Shown here piece after piece: positions 36,246 to 45,850 of a DNA stretch of 64,000 nt. Within the stretch, counting starts at the first letter, position 1. The number at the start of each line of letters is the position of its first letter. The DNA lies in assembly GCF_014930365.1 (NCBI RefSeq), contig NZ_JABXWI010000002.1, forward strand, positions 496,001 through 560,000, in the 5' to 3' direction. This stretch comes from Streptomyces caniscabiei. GTDB lineage: Bacteria; Actinomycetota; Actinomycetes; Streptomycetales; Streptomycetaceae. The position numbers were made by a program, and so were the translations under genes. The notes beneath the pieces were generated by a model. It searched no databases. It had not been told where the DNA came from and was given only the letters and a program-made list of their open reading frames with translations.

Positions 36246-37313
36246 ATGGATCTTCCGGTGATGCCGCCCGTGAAACCGATGCTCGCCAAGTCCATGGCGA
36301 AGATCCCGCCGGACATGCACTACGAGGCGAAGTGGGACGGGTTCCGGGCGATCGTGTTCCGCGACGGGCCCGAGGTGGAGATCGGCAGCCGGACCGGGAA
36401 GACGCTGACCAGGTACTTCCCCGAGCTGGTGGCGGCGTTGCGGGAGCGGTTGCCGACGCGGTCTGTGATGGACGGCGAGATCGTGATCGTCCGGGACGGG
36501 CGGCGGCTGGACTTCGACGCCCTCACCGAGCGCATCCACCCGGCGGACTCCCGCGTCCGGATGCTGGCGGCGACGACCCCGGCCTCCTTCGTCGCCTTCG
36601 ACCTGCTGGCGCTGAACGACGAGTCGCTGCTCCACGTCCCGCTCACCGACCGGCGCGCCCTGCTGGAGCTGGCCCTGTCCGGGGTGACCGCCCCGGTGCA
36701 CCTCGCGCCGGCGACCACGGACCGCGAGCTGGCCAAGCAGTGGTTCGAGCAGTACGAGGGGGCGGGCCTGGACGGGGTGATCGCCAAGCCGCTCACCCTG
36801 CTCTACCGGCAGGACGAGCGGGCCATGTTCAAGATCAAGCACGAGCGGACGGCGGACGTGGTGGTCGCCGGCTACCGCTTCCACAAGAGCGGGCCGGTGG
36901 TCGGCTCGCTGCTGCTGGGCCTCCACGACGACGCGGGCACGCTCCAGCACATCGGCGTGTGCGCGGCCTTTCCCATGAAGCGGCGCGCGGAGCTGGTGGA
37001 GGAGCTGGAGCCGCTGCGGCTGACGGACGTCCGGGAGCACCCCTGGGCCGCCTGGTCCGACGAGGCTGCGCACGAGACGGCCCGGCTGCCGGGTGCGCCG
37101 AGCCGGTGGTCCACGAAGAAGGACTTCTCCTGGGTGCCGCTGCGCCCCGAGCAGGTCGCCGAGGTGGCCTACGACCACATGGAGAACGGTGTCCGCTTCC
37201 GCCACACGGCCCGTTTCCGGCGCTGGCGCCCGGACCGTACGGCGGAGAGCTGCACCTATGCACAGCTGGAGGAGCCGGTGACGTACGACCTGGCGCAGAT
37301 CCTGGGCGCCTGA
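36246..37313 (+). CDS. ATP-dependent DNA ligase (LigC/LigD-ligase type)
   Basis: A 355-residue nucleotidyltransferase with adenylation lysine K29 in EAKWDGFRAIV, then DGEIVIV, FVAFDLLAL, GVIAKPL and FKIKHERTADVVVAGYR, the ordered motifs of ATP ligases. A C-terminal OB-fold follows (EVAYDHMENGVRFRHTARF). Length fits the short bacterial LigC/LigD ligase module. It is divergent from the Prim-Pol gene, so both probably serve end joining or related gap repair. It is convergent with the alcohol dehydrogenase gene, with 14 bp between them. Confidence 0.92.
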   Translation: MDLPVMPPVKPMLAKSMAKIPPDMHYEAKWDGFRAIVFRDGPEVEIGSRTGKTLTRYFPELVAALRERLPTRSVMDGEIVIVRDGRRLDFDALTERIHPADSRVRMLAATTPASFVAFDLLALNDESLLHVPLTDRRALLELALSGVTAPVHLAPATTDRELAKQWFEQYEGAGLDGVIAKPLTLLYRQDERAMFKIKHERTADVVVAGYRFHKSGPVVGSLLLGLHDDAGTLQHIGVCAAFPMKRRAELVEELEPLRLTDVREHPWAAWSDEAAHETARLPGAPSRWSTKKDFSWVPLRPEQVAEVAYDHMENGVRFRHTARFRRWRPDRTAESCTYAQLEEPVTYDLAQILGA

Positions 37314-37327
37314 TCCCGGTCGCGGGC

Positions 37328-38518
37328 TCAGGGCTCCATGATCACCTTCACCGCCCCGTCCTCCTTGCGCTGGAACATCTCGTAGGCGTGCGGGGCGTCG
37401 GTGAGCGGCACCCGGTGGGTGGCGAAGTCGTCGACGCCCAGGGGGTCGTCGTCCGTGAGCAGGGGCAGGATCTCGTCGCTCCAGGTGCGGACGTTGGCCT
37501 GGCCCATGCGCAGCCGGACCTGCTTGTCGAAGAGGGTGAGCAGGGGCAGCGGGTCGACCTTGCCGCCGTAGACGCCGGAGAGGGAGATCGTGCCGCCGCG
37601 TCGTACCAGGTCGATGGCGGTGTGGACGGCGGCGAGCCGGTCCACGCCGAGGCGCTCGGTGAGCCGTGAGCCGATGGCCCGGGGCAGCATTCCGGTCGCG
37701 TTCTGGGCGAGCCGGGCGGCCGCGCTGCCGTGGGCCTCGGTGCCGACGGCGTCGATCACGGAGTCGGGGCCGCGTCCGGCGGTCCGGTCCTGGATCGCGC
37801 CGACCAGTTCCTTCTCGTTGTCGAAGTCCCTGAGGTCGAAGGTCTGCACGCCCCGCTCGCGCGCCCGGCGCAGCCGCTCGGGCACCAGGTCGACCCCGAA
37901 GACGTGCTCGGCGCCACGCTGCAGGGCCACCCGGCAGGCCATGTCGCCGATGGGGCCGAGACCGAGCACGGCGACGCTGCCACCGGGCGGGATGTGCGCG
38001 TACTCGACCGCCTGCCAGGCGGTGGGGAGCACGTCGGAGAGATAGAGGAAGCGGTCGTCGGACGGCCCCTCCGGCACCTTGATCGGTCCGAACTGGGCCT
38101 GGGGGACACGCAGGTACTCGGCCTGCGCGCCCGGGACCGCGCCGTACAGCCGGGTGTAGCCGAAGATGGCCGCGCCCATGCCCTCGCCGGTGCACTGGGT
38201 GGTCTCGCACTGGGTGGGGAGGCCGGTGAGGCACATCCAGCAGCTGCCGCAGGCGATCTGGAACGGGACGACGACCCGGTCCCCGGCCGCCAGGTCGGGG
38301 ACGCCGGCGCCGACCTCCTCGACGATGCCCATCGGTTCGTGGCCGAGGATGTCGCCCGGCGTCATGAACGGGGTGAGCACCTCGTACAGGTGCAGGTCGG
38401 AGCCGCAGAGCCCGGTGGAGGTGATCCGGATGATCGCGTCGGTCGGCTCCTTGAGCACTGGATCGGGCACGGTCTCCACGCGTACGTCCCGCTTGCCCTG
38501 CCACGTCACTGCCTTCAT
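37328..38518 (-). CDS. Zinc-dependent alcohol dehydrogenase, formaldehyde-dehydrogenase-like
   Basis: A 396-residue medium-chain dehydrogenase. Catalytic zinc ligands occur in GLCGSDLHLYE and GHEPMG; structural-zinc cysteines in FQIACGSCWMCLTGLPTQC; the nucleotide motif is VLGLGPIGDMACRVALQRGA. The insert and C-terminal part resemble glutathione-independent formaldehyde dehydrogenase and related enzymes. It may detoxify aldehydes; vanillate demethylation by vanAB in this window releases formaldehyde, a possible link but only inference. ATG start with MKAVTWQGKRDVRV, which is typical. Confidence 0.92.
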   Translation of the reverse strand: MKAVTWQGKRDVRVETVPDPVLKEPTDAIIRITSTGLCGSDLHLYEVLTPFMTPGDILGHEPMGIVEEVGAGVPDLAAGDRVVVPFQIACGSCWMCLTGLPTQCETTQCTGEGMGAAIFGYTRLYGAVPGAQAEYLRVPQAQFGPIKVPEGPSDDRFLYLSDVLPTAWQAVEYAHIPPGGSVAVLGLGPIGDMACRVALQRGAEHVFGVDLVPERLRRARERGVQTFDLRDFDNEKELVGAIQDRTAGRGPDSVIDAVGTEAHGSAAARLAQNATGMLPRAIGSRLTERLGVDRLAAVHTAIDLVRRGGTISLSGVYGGKVDPLPLLTLFDKQVRLRMGQANVRTWSDEILPLLTDDDPLGVDDFATHRVPLTDAPHAYEMFQRKEDGAVKVIMEP

Positions 38519-38612
38519 CGTGCCCACACTCCGTTCCCTCGCCTCGGTCAGCAGGTCCCGCCCGAGTACCCGGCACCTCACCCCCGAACCAGTCAGAAAC
38601 AATCCACTATGG

Positions 38613-38626
38613 CCATTCATGAATGG
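38613..38626. promoter_or_regulatory. Perfect 14-bp palindrome CCATTCATGAATGG
   Basis: CCATTCATGAATGG is a perfect 14-bp palindrome in an A+T-rich patch between the alcohol dehydrogenase and DUF3048 genes. It lies 95 bp before the dehydrogenase start on one side and 24 bp before the DUF3048 start on the other, so it could be an operator for either or both. Confidence 0.6.
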
Positions 38627-38649
38627 ATAAGTGCACAATCGGATCCATC

Positions 38650-39663
38650 ATGAGCAACTTGAGTACGGTGGGCGAGAGACCACGGGTGCGGAAACGGGCC
38701 CGGCGCGGCGCGACGACGGGGGCACTGCTCGCCGCCGTGGTCGCGGGCGCCGTGCTGGCGGGCTGCACCGTGACCGGCACGGACGGCGACGACGGCAGGG
38801 GGCAGGGCGACGGCGGCCGGGACGACCGGACCAGCGCTCCGCCGGCCGGATCCGTGCTCGCCGTGAAGATCGACAACGTCGCCGCCGCGCGGCCCCAGAC
38901 CGGTCTCGACGCCGCGGACATCGTCTACGCCGAGCAGGTCGAGGGCGGTCTCAGCCGGCTGATGGCCGTGTACGCCACCCGGTTCCCGGAGGCGGTCGGA
39001 CCGGTGCGCAGTGCCCGCGAGTCCGACCTGGAGCTGCTGCGCCAGTTCGACGAGCCGACCCTGGCCTTCTCGGGCGCACAGGGCAAACTCCTGCCGCTGA
39101 TCGACAAGGCGCCCCTGCACGCGGAGACCCCCGAGGACGCCGGCGACGCGTACTTCCGGGGCGCCGACAAGCCCCCGCCGCACAACCTGTATCTGCGCCC
39201 CGGTGAACTGATGGACTCGGCGCCCGGCGCCGACGCCCTCACCACCGGTTTCCGCCGCGGCCCGGCCCCCTCCGGCGGCACTCCCGAGGACTCCCGCACC
39301 GTCCGCTACCCGGCGGCCCGCTTCACCTTCACGTGGTCCGGCGACAGCCGCCGCTGGCAGGTCTCCATGGACGGACGGCCGACGATCACCACCGACGACG
39401 TCCGCGTCGCCCCTGCCACGGTGGTCGTCCAGTACGTGACCGTCCGCGAGTCCCGGTTCCACGACTTCCTCGGCAACAACACCCCGTACACCGAGACCGT
39501 CGGCTCGGGCCGCGCGGAGGTCCTGCGGGACGGCAAGACCTTCGAGGCCGGCTGGGAGCGGAAGAGCCCGACGGACGGCACGGACTTCACCACGCCGAAC
39601 GGCGAGCCGATGAACTTCGCCGAAGGCCAGGTATGGGTGGTGTACGCCACCGACTCCCGGTAG
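38650..39663 (+). CDS. DUF3048-domain lipoprotein
   Basis: A 337-residue predicted lipoprotein. A basic N-terminus and hydrophobic stretch end in lipobox VLAGC (C39), followed by a Gly/Asp-rich spacer and a DUF3048 domain with VAAARPQTGLDAADIVYAEQ and RPQTGL-type conserved segments. This family (YerB-like) has no settled function. The ATG at 38650 gives the best lipoprotein signal; an ATG 27 bp upstream, just after the palindrome, is possible. It is convergent with pcaV. Confidence 0.85.
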   Translation: MSNLSTVGERPRVRKRARRGATTGALLAAVVAGAVLAGCTVTGTDGDDGRGQGDGGRDDRTSAPPAGSVLAVKIDNVAAARPQTGLDAADIVYAEQVEGGLSRLMAVYATRFPEAVGPVRSARESDLELLRQFDEPTLAFSGAQGKLLPLIDKAPLHAETPEDAGDAYFRGADKPPPHNLYLRPGELMDSAPGADALTTGFRRGPAPSGGTPEDSRTVRYPAARFTFTWSGDSRRWQVSMDGRPTITTDDVRVAPATVVVQYVTVRESRFHDFLGNNTPYTETVGSGRAEVLRDGKTFEAGWERKSPTDGTDFTTPNGEPMNFAEGQVWVVYATDSR

Positions 39664-39707
39664 CCGAGCACCCGGTGCCGACCGTCCGGGTCTTGCCCGG
39701 GCAGGTT

Positions 39708-40163
39708 CTAGCGCAGCGCCTCGGCCGGGGTGCGCAGTTCCTCCGCCGCGTCCGCCACCCGTCGGATCAGGTCGAAGAACACCTCCTGCTCCCGCGCCGA
39801 CAGCGGGGCCAGGAACATCTGGTTCATCCGCGCCGTCCGCACCGTGAGCCTGCGGTGCGTGCGCGCCCCGTCGTCCGTGAGCCGCAGCAGGAACCGCCGC
39901 CCGTCCTGCGGATCGCGCACCTTGTCCAGGAGCCCCCGGCGCCCGAGCCGGCTGACCACCTCGGACATCGTGGACCGGTCGAGCCCCACCCGCTCCCCGA
40001 CCGTGCGCTGGTCGAGTCCGGGTTCGTCGACGAGGGCGTTGAGGACCGCGAACTGCGGCGAGGTGATCTCCTCGGAGACCATCACGTTCCACAGCAGGTA
40101 GTGGGCCTGCTGCAACCGTCGGGCCAGGTGCCCGGGGTGGGTGGAGAGGTCCACCGCGGCCAT
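39708..40163 (-). CDS. pcaV: MarR-family repressor PcaV of the protocatechuate operon
   Basis: A 151-residue winged-helix repressor, with HTH around ISPQFAVLNALVDEPGLDQR-like (here ITSPQFAVLNALVDEPG), VGLDRSTMSEVVSRLGRRG and wing DPQDGRRFLLRL. The sequence matches PcaV of S. coelicolor (SCO6704) closely from memory. PcaV represses the pca genes and releases DNA when protocatechuate binds. ATG with GAGGAG eight bases before. It is divergent from pcaI with about 210 bp between; two TCAG-type dyads there are the likely operators. Confidence 0.92.
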   Translation of the reverse strand: MAAVDLSTHPGHLARRLQQAHYLLWNVMVSEEITSPQFAVLNALVDEPGLDQRTVGERVGLDRSTMSEVVSRLGRRGLLDKVRDPQDGRRFLLRLTDDGARTHRRLTVRTARMNQMFLAPLSAREQEVFFDLIRRVADAAEELRTPAEALR

Positions 40164-40187
40164 GTGCGCTCCTCGGCTCGGCAATTA

Positions 40188-40201
40188 GTCTGTGCACTGA
40201 C
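40188..40201. promoter_or_regulatory. Candidate PcaV operator 1
   Basis: GTCTGTGCACTGAC is an imperfect dyad with outer arms GTC and GAC around palindromic GTGCAC. It lies 24 bp before the pcaV ATG, suiting autorepression. On the minus strand it reads TCAGTGCACAGA, sharing TCAGTG with the second site. Confidence 0.5.
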
Positions 40202-40317
40202 GATACCCGGCACCCCTCGACGCGTGTCCATATCCCGTACCCGTCGATCTCGCTCTTTTCGCAGCTCTTGACGACGGAGCCGACGAGTGGCAGCGTGAAG
40301 GAAACTTCACTAAATGC

Positions 40318-40329
40318 TCAGTGTCCTGA
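40318..40329. promoter_or_regulatory. Candidate PcaV operator 2
   Basis: TCAGTGTCCTGA, a dyad with TCAG and CTGA half-sites, lies 42 bp before the pcaI ATG in an A+T-rich patch. A TTGACG hexamer at 40268-40273 is a possible -35 upstream; a matching -10 is not clear. Confidence 0.5.
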
Positions 40330-40371
40330 TTAACGGGTCATCGGGTGCGCGGACGAGATGGGGCCTCACGG

Positions 40372-41151
40372 ATGGACAAGGTGGTCGCCACAGCCCTGGA
40401 GGCAGTGGCCGATGTGCCGGACGGCGCGACGCTCGCCGTCGGCGGATTCGGGCTGAGCGGGGTACCGAACGCGCTGATCCAGGCGCTCCACGAGCGCGGG
40501 GTCTCCGGTCTCGGCATCGTCTCGAACAACTGCGGAGCCATGGAGTCCGGCCTCGCGGTGCTGCTCGCGGCCGGCCGTATCGCCCGGGTGACCGGTTCGT
40601 ACATCGGGGCGAACAAGGAATTCGCGCGACAGTACCTCGCCGGTGAGCTGGAGGTCGAGATGATCCCGCAGGGCACGCTCGCCGAGCGGCTGCGCGCGGG
40701 CGGCGCCGGCATCCCCGCCTTCTACACCCCGGCGGGCGTCGGCACCCAGGTGGCCGAGGGCGGCCTCCCCTGGCGCTACGACGGCGACGGCGGTGTCTCG
40801 CTGGCCTCGCCGCCCAAGGAGGTCCGCGAGTTCGACGGCGGCGAGTACGTGCTCGAACGCGGCATCCGCACCGACTACGCGCTCGTCCGCGCCGTCCGGG
40901 GCGACCGGCACGGCAACCTGGTCTTCAACAAGTCCTCCCGCAACTTCAACCCCCTCGCGGCGATGGCCGGCAAGGTGACGATCGCCGAGGTCGAGGAGCT
41001 GGTCGAGCCCGGCGAGATCGACCCGGACGCCGTGCATCTGCCCGGCATCTTCGTCCAGCGCGTCATCGCCCTCACCCCCGAGCAGGCGGCCGACAAGAAG
41101 ATCGAGAAGCGGACGGTCTCCGCCGCGACGACGGGAACGGTGAGCGAGTGA
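40372..41151 (+). CDS. pcaI: 3-oxoadipate CoA-transferase subunit A
   Basis: A 259-residue alpha subunit of the CoA-transferase that activates beta-ketoadipate with CoA from succinyl-CoA. Family marks are the glycine loop [19 protein letters not shown] and [20 protein letters not shown]. First structural gene of the pca operon. ATG at 40372. Its stop overlaps the start of pcaJ by one base, fitting equal subunit synthesis. PcaV sites lie upstream. Confidence 0.95.
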   Translation: MDKVVATALEAVADVPDGATLAVGGFGLSGVPNALIQALHERGVSGLGIVSNNCGAMESGLAVLLAAGRIARVTGSYIGANKEFARQYLAGELEVEMIPQGTLAERLRAGGAGIPAFYTPAGVGTQVAEGGLPWRYDGDGGVSLASPPKEVREFDGGEYVLERGIRTDYALVRAVRGDRHGNLVFNKSSRNFNPLAAMAGKVTIAEVEELVEPGEIDPDAVHLPGIFVQRVIALTPEQAADKKIEKRTVSAATTGTVSE

Positions 41152-41798
41152 TGGCCTGGACCCGTGAACAGATGGCCGCCCGCGCCGCGCGCGAACTCGA
41201 GGACGGCCAGTACGTCAACCTCGGCATCGGCCTGCCGACGCTGATCCCGAACTACCTCCCGGACGACGTCGAGGTGATCCTTGAGTCGGAGAACGGCATC
41301 CTGGGCACCGGCCCGTACCCGACCGAGGACCAGGTCGACCCCGATCTGATCAACGCGGGCAAGGAGACCGTCACCGTCCTGCCGGGGGCCTCCTACTTCG
41401 ACTCGGCACTGTCCTTCTCGATGATCCGCGGCGGCCACATCGACGTCGCCGTCCTCGGCGCGATGCAGGTCTCCGCCCGGGGCGACCTCGCCAACTGGGC
41501 CATCCCCGGCAAGATGATCACCGGGATCGGCGGTGCCATGGACCTCGTCCACGGCGCGCGCACGGTCATCGTGGTCATGACCCACGCCGCCAAGGACGGC
41601 TCGGCGAAGATCCTGGAGGAGTGCGCGCTGCCGCTGACCGGCAAGCGTTGCGTGAACCGGATCATCACCGACCTGGGTGTGCTCGACGTGACGGACGAGG
41701 GCCTGGTGCTCGTGGAGACCGCGCCCGGTGTCACCGTCGAGGAGATCGTCGCCAAGACCGCGGCCAAGGTACGCGTCCCCGAGGAGAGCCTGTCATGA
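41151..41798 (+). CDS. pcaJ: 3-oxoadipate CoA-transferase subunit B
   Basis: A 215-residue beta subunit partner of PcaI. The catalytic glutamate lies in [16 protein letters not shown], after [18 protein letters not shown], as in the SCOT/PcaJ family. It may start at the ATG 41151 or three bases earlier at GTG (GTGATG). The 3' end overlaps pcaF by 4 bp. With PcaI it makes beta-ketoadipyl-CoA. Confidence 0.95.
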   Translation: MAWTREQMAARAARELEDGQYVNLGIGLPTLIPNYLPDDVEVILESENGILGTGPYPTEDQVDPDLINAGKETVTVLPGASYFDSALSFSMIRGGHIDVAVLGAMQVSARGDLANWAIPGKMITGIGGAMDLVHGARTVIVVMTHAAKDGSAKILEECALPLTGKRCVNRIITDLGVLDVTDEGLVLVETAPGVTVEEIVAKTAAKVRVPEESLS

Positions 41799-43021
41799 GC
41801 AACGCCTCGCGTCCCCCTCGCAAGGACGTCTACGTCGTCGACGCGGTCCGTACCCCGATCGGCCGCTACAACGGCGCCCTGGCGGGGGTCCGGCCCGACG
41901 ACCTCGCCGCGCACGCCGTCCGTGAGCTGCTCGCCCGGACGCCGGACCTGGACCCGGCGCGGATCGAGGACGTGTACTTCGGCAACGCCAACGGCGCCGG
42001 CGAGGAGAACCGCAACGTCGGCCGCATGGCCGCGCTGCTGGCCGGGCTGCCCACCTCCGTACCGGGCGTGACCGTCAACCGGCTGTGCGCCTCGGGCCTG
42101 GAGGCCGTGATCCAGGCGGCCCGCGCCATCGCGCTGGGCGACGCGTCGATCGCCGTCGCCGGCGGTGTCGAGTCCATGACCCGCGCGCCGTACGTCCTGC
42201 CGAAGAACGACCGACCCTTCCCCGCCGGGCACACCGAGCTGTACTCGACCACGCTGGGCTGGCGCATGGTCAACCCGGACATGGACCCGCAGTGGACGAT
42301 CCCGCTGGGCGAGTCGGCCGAACTCATCGCCGACAAGCACAAGATCAGCCGGGAGCAGCAGGACGAGTTCGCCCTCGCCTCCCACCAGAAGGCGGCGAAG
42401 GCCCGGGCCGCGGGGCTCCTCGATGCCGAACTGGCGCCCGTCTCCATCCCGCAGCGCAAGGGCGACCCGGTCGCCTTCGGCGCCGACGAGTGCGTACGCG
42501 CCGACGCGTCCCTGGCCGCCATGGCCAGGCTGAAGCCGTCCTTCCGCCCCGACGGGGGCACGGTCACCGCGGGCAACGCCTCGCCGCTGAACGACGGGGC
42601 CGCCGCGCTCCTGCTGGTGGACGAGGAGGGGCTGGCGGCCACCGGTCGCGAGCCGCTCGCCCGGATCTCGGCGTCCGGGGTCTCCGCGATCGACCCGCAC
42701 TACTTCGGGCTCGCGCCCGTCGAGGCGGTCACCCGTGCGCTGGACAGGGCCGGCAAGGGCTTCGGGGACCTGTCGGTTCTCGAACTGAACGAGGCGTTCG
42801 CCGCACAGGTGCTCGGTTGTGTCGCCGAATGGCCCGAGTTCGACCCGGCGATCCTCAATCCGCAGGGCGGGGCGATCGCGCTCGGTCATCCGCTGGGCGC
42901 GTCCGGTGCGCGGCTGGCGGGGACGGTCGCGCACCAGCTGGCGCGCGCGGGCTCGGGCGTCGGCGTCGCCACCTTGTGCATCGGCGTGGGGCAAGGACTC
43001 GCCCTCGTTCTGGAGCGCTGA
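41795..43021 (+). CDS. pcaF: Beta-ketoadipyl-CoA thiolase
   Basis: A 408-residue thiolase completing the pathway by cleaving beta-ketoadipyl-CoA to acetyl-CoA and succinyl-CoA. Nucleophile [11 protein letters not shown], acid-base histidine [15 protein letters not shown] and cysteine TLCIGVGQG are all present; the [20 protein letters not shown] segment is typical of PcaF. ATG overlaps pcaJ by 4 bp. A 115-bp gap with the dispersed repeat separates it from pcaH, one of only two gaps between genes of the operon and by far the larger. Confidence 0.96.
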   Translation: MSNASRPPRKDVYVVDAVRTPIGRYNGALAGVRPDDLAAHAVRELLARTPDLDPARIEDVYFGNANGAGEENRNVGRMAALLAGLPTSVPGVTVNRLCASGLEAVIQAARAIALGDASIAVAGGVESMTRAPYVLPKNDRPFPAGHTELYSTTLGWRMVNPDMDPQWTIPLGESAELIADKHKISREQQDEFALASHQKAAKARAAGLLDAELAPVSIPQRKGDPVAFGADECVRADASLAAMARLKPSFRPDGGTVTAGNASPLNDGAAALLLVDEEGLAATGREPLARISASGVSAIDPHYFGLAPVEAVTRALDRAGKGFGDLSVLELNEAFAAQVLGCVAEWPEFDPAILNPQGGAIALGHPLGASGARLAGTVAHQLARAGSGVGVATLCIGVGQGLALVLER

Positions 43022-43039
43022 GCTGTCACCGCGACTGCC

Positions 43040-43079
43040 GGCCGTACGTGGCTGGTCGCGCAGTTCCCCGCGCCCCTGA
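43040..43079 (+). repeat. Dispersed intergenic element, copy 4 (inside pca operon)
   Basis: A 40-bp stretch from GGCCGTACGTGGCTGGTCGC to CCGCGCCCCTGA. It is 39/40 identical, inverted, to the copy at 56761-56800, and its right half matches copies 1-3. GCGCCCC followed by TGA and CGGGGCGC forms a hairpin at its end. It lies between pcaF and pcaH. Confidence 0.85.
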
Positions 43080-43136
43080 CGGGGCGCCGTCCTGACCCCC
43101 GACTTCGACGAGACCGACAAGACTTCAGGAACCCCC

Positions 43137-43910
<774 letters not shown>

Positions 43911-43916
43911 CCTGCC

Positions 43917-44522
43917 ATGACGAAGATCGACACCAGCCGCCCGGAGACGGTGCTCCCGACCCCGTCGCACACGGTCGGCCCCTTCTACGGCCACGCCCTG
44001 CCCTTCCCCGGCGGCGGCGACATCGCTCCCCTCGGCCACCCCGACACCATCTCCCTGCACGGCCGCATCCTCGACGGCGAGGGCAACCCGCTGCCGGACG
44101 CCTTCCTGGAGCTGTGGGGCCCCGACCCGGACGGCAACATCTCGCGGGTCGACGGTTCCATGCGCCGCGACTCCGCGAGCGGCGGCTTCCTGGGCCGCAA
44201 CGGCGTGGAGTTCACCGGCTGGGGCCGCGTCCAGGCCGACAGCAGCGGCCACTGGACCGCGCGTACGCTGCGGCCCGGCGCACGCGGGCGCAACGCGCCG
44301 TATCTCAGCGTCTGCGTCTTCGCGCGGGGCCTGCTCGTCCATCTGTACACCCGGATCTATCTGCCGGGCGACGATGCCGCGCTGGCCGCCGACCCGCTGC
44401 TCTCCCGGGTGGACGAGGCGCGCCGGGGCACGCTGATCGCCGAGGACGGGGGCAACGGCACCTACCGTTTCGACATCCGCCTTCAGGGCGAAGGCGAAAC
44501 GGTCTTTCTGGAGTTCCAGTGA
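43917..44522 (+). CDS. pcaG: Protocatechuate 3,4-dioxygenase alpha subunit
   Basis: A 201-residue structural alpha subunit with the conserved start TPSHTVGPFYGHALPF and GRILDGEGNPLPDAFLELWG fold, homologous to PcaH but lacking the iron ligands, as normal. It forms the alpha-beta dioxygenase with PcaH. Its stop overlaps the GTG of pcaB by 4 bp. Confidence 0.95.
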   Translation: MTKIDTSRPETVLPTPSHTVGPFYGHALPFPGGGDIAPLGHPDTISLHGRILDGEGNPLPDAFLELWGPDPDGNISRVDGSMRRDSASGGFLGRNGVEFTGWGRVQADSSGHWTARTLRPGARGRNAPYLSVCVFARGLLVHLYTRIYLPGDDAALAADPLLSRVDEARRGTLIAEDGGNGTYRFDIRLQGEGETVFLEFQ

Positions 44523-45850
44523 CTTCTGCCGACGCCGACACCGGTCTGCTCGCCCCCGGGTGGACCGGTTCCCCGGCCGCGGCCGCGACGAGCGACACCG
44601 CCTATCTGCGGGCGTTGCTCGACGCCGAGGCCGCGCTGACCCGCGCCCAGGCCGCGCTGGGGCTGGCCCCCGCCGCGGCCGGGCCCGCGGTGACCTCGGC
44701 GGCGGACGCCGCCGTCCTCGACGTACGCTCCCTCGCCGAACGCGCGCGCGGCGGCGGCAACCCGGTGATCCCGCTGGTCGCGGACCTCACCGCGGCGGTG
44801 GGCACGGAGTACGGCCCGTACGTCCACCGGGGCGCCACCAGCCAGGACATCCTGGACACGGCGACGATGCTGGTCGCCGCCCGCACGCTCGATCTGGTCC
44901 TGGCCGACCTCGGCCGTACGGAGGCCGCGCTGGCCGCGCTCGCCGCCGCGCACCGGGACACCGCGATGCCCGGCCGCACCCTCACCCAGCACGCCGTGCC
45001 GACGACCTTCGGGCTGAAGGCCGCGGGCTGGCGCTCGCTTCTCCTGGACGCCCGGGACCGGCTCGCCGTCGTCCGCGCGACGCTGCCCGCCCAGCTCGGG
45101 GGCGCGGCGGGCACGGCGGCGGCGTTCACCGTCTTCGGGGCCACCGACACCCAGGCCCTGAGCACCGCCTACGCCCATGAACTCGGCCTCCGCGCACCCG
45201 AGTTGCCCTGGCACACCCTGCGCACCCCGATCGCGGACCTGGCCGGAGCGCTGGCGTTCGCCGCCGGCGCCCTGGGGAAGGTCGCGGTGGACGTGCTGAC
45301 CCTGGCCCGCACCGAGATCGCGGAGGTGACCGAGGGCAGCGGCGGCGGTTCGTCGGCGATGCCGCACAAGGCGAACCCGGTCCGGTCGACGCTCATCGCG
45401 GCGGCCGCCCGGCGGGCGCCCCAGCTGGCGGCCACGCTGTACGGGGCGCTGCCGGCCGAGGACGAACGGCCGGCCGGTGCGTGGCACGCGGAGTGGGAGC
45501 CGCTGCGCGAGCTGCTCCGCCTCGTCGGGGGCGCCGCCCGGGACGCGGTCGAGCTGGCGCGGGGGCTGCGGGTGCACACCGACGCGATGCGCCGGCACCT
45601 GGACCTCACCCACGGGCTGATCGTCTCGGAGCGGCTGGCCGCCGAGCTGGCCCCGGTGCTGGGCCGGGCCCGCGCCAAGGAGCTGCTGACCCGGACCGCC
45701 GAGCGCGTCTACGCCGAAGGGCGCCCGCTGGGCGAACTGCTCGCCGAGGAACCGGAGTTGAGGGACATCGACCTCGCGGACCTCACGGACCCCACCCGAT
45801 ACACCGGCTCCGCCGGAGCCCTCACCGACCGTGCCCTGGAGCGACGTTGA
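44519..45850 (+). CDS. pcaB: 3-carboxy-cis,cis-muconate cycloisomerase
   Basis: A 443-residue member of the fumarase/aspartase superfamily that lactonises carboxymuconate to 4-carboxymuconolactone. The family signature GGGSSAMPHKANPVRSTLI, the GATSQDILDTATM segment and MPGRTLTQHAVPTTFG are all present. GTG start overlaps pcaG by 4 bp, and its end overlaps pcaL by 4 bp (TTGA). Confidence 0.95.
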   Translation: MTSADADTGLLAPGWTGSPAAAATSDTAYLRALLDAEAALTRAQAALGLAPAAAGPAVTSAADAAVLDVRSLAERARGGGNPVIPLVADLTAAVGTEYGPYVHRGATSQDILDTATMLVAARTLDLVLADLGRTEAALAALAAAHRDTAMPGRTLTQHAVPTTFGLKAAGWRSLLLDARDRLAVVRATLPAQLGGAAGTAAAFTVFGATDTQALSTAYAHELGLRAPELPWHTLRTPIADLAGALAFAAGALGKVAVDVLTLARTEIAEVTEGSGGGSSAMPHKANPVRSTLIAAAARRAPQLAATLYGALPAEDERPAGAWHAEWEPLRELLRLVGGAARDAVELARGLRVHTDAMRRHLDLTHGLIVSERLAAELAPVLGRARAKELLTRTAERVYAEGRPLGELLAEEPELRDIDLADLTDPTRYTGSAGALTDRALERR

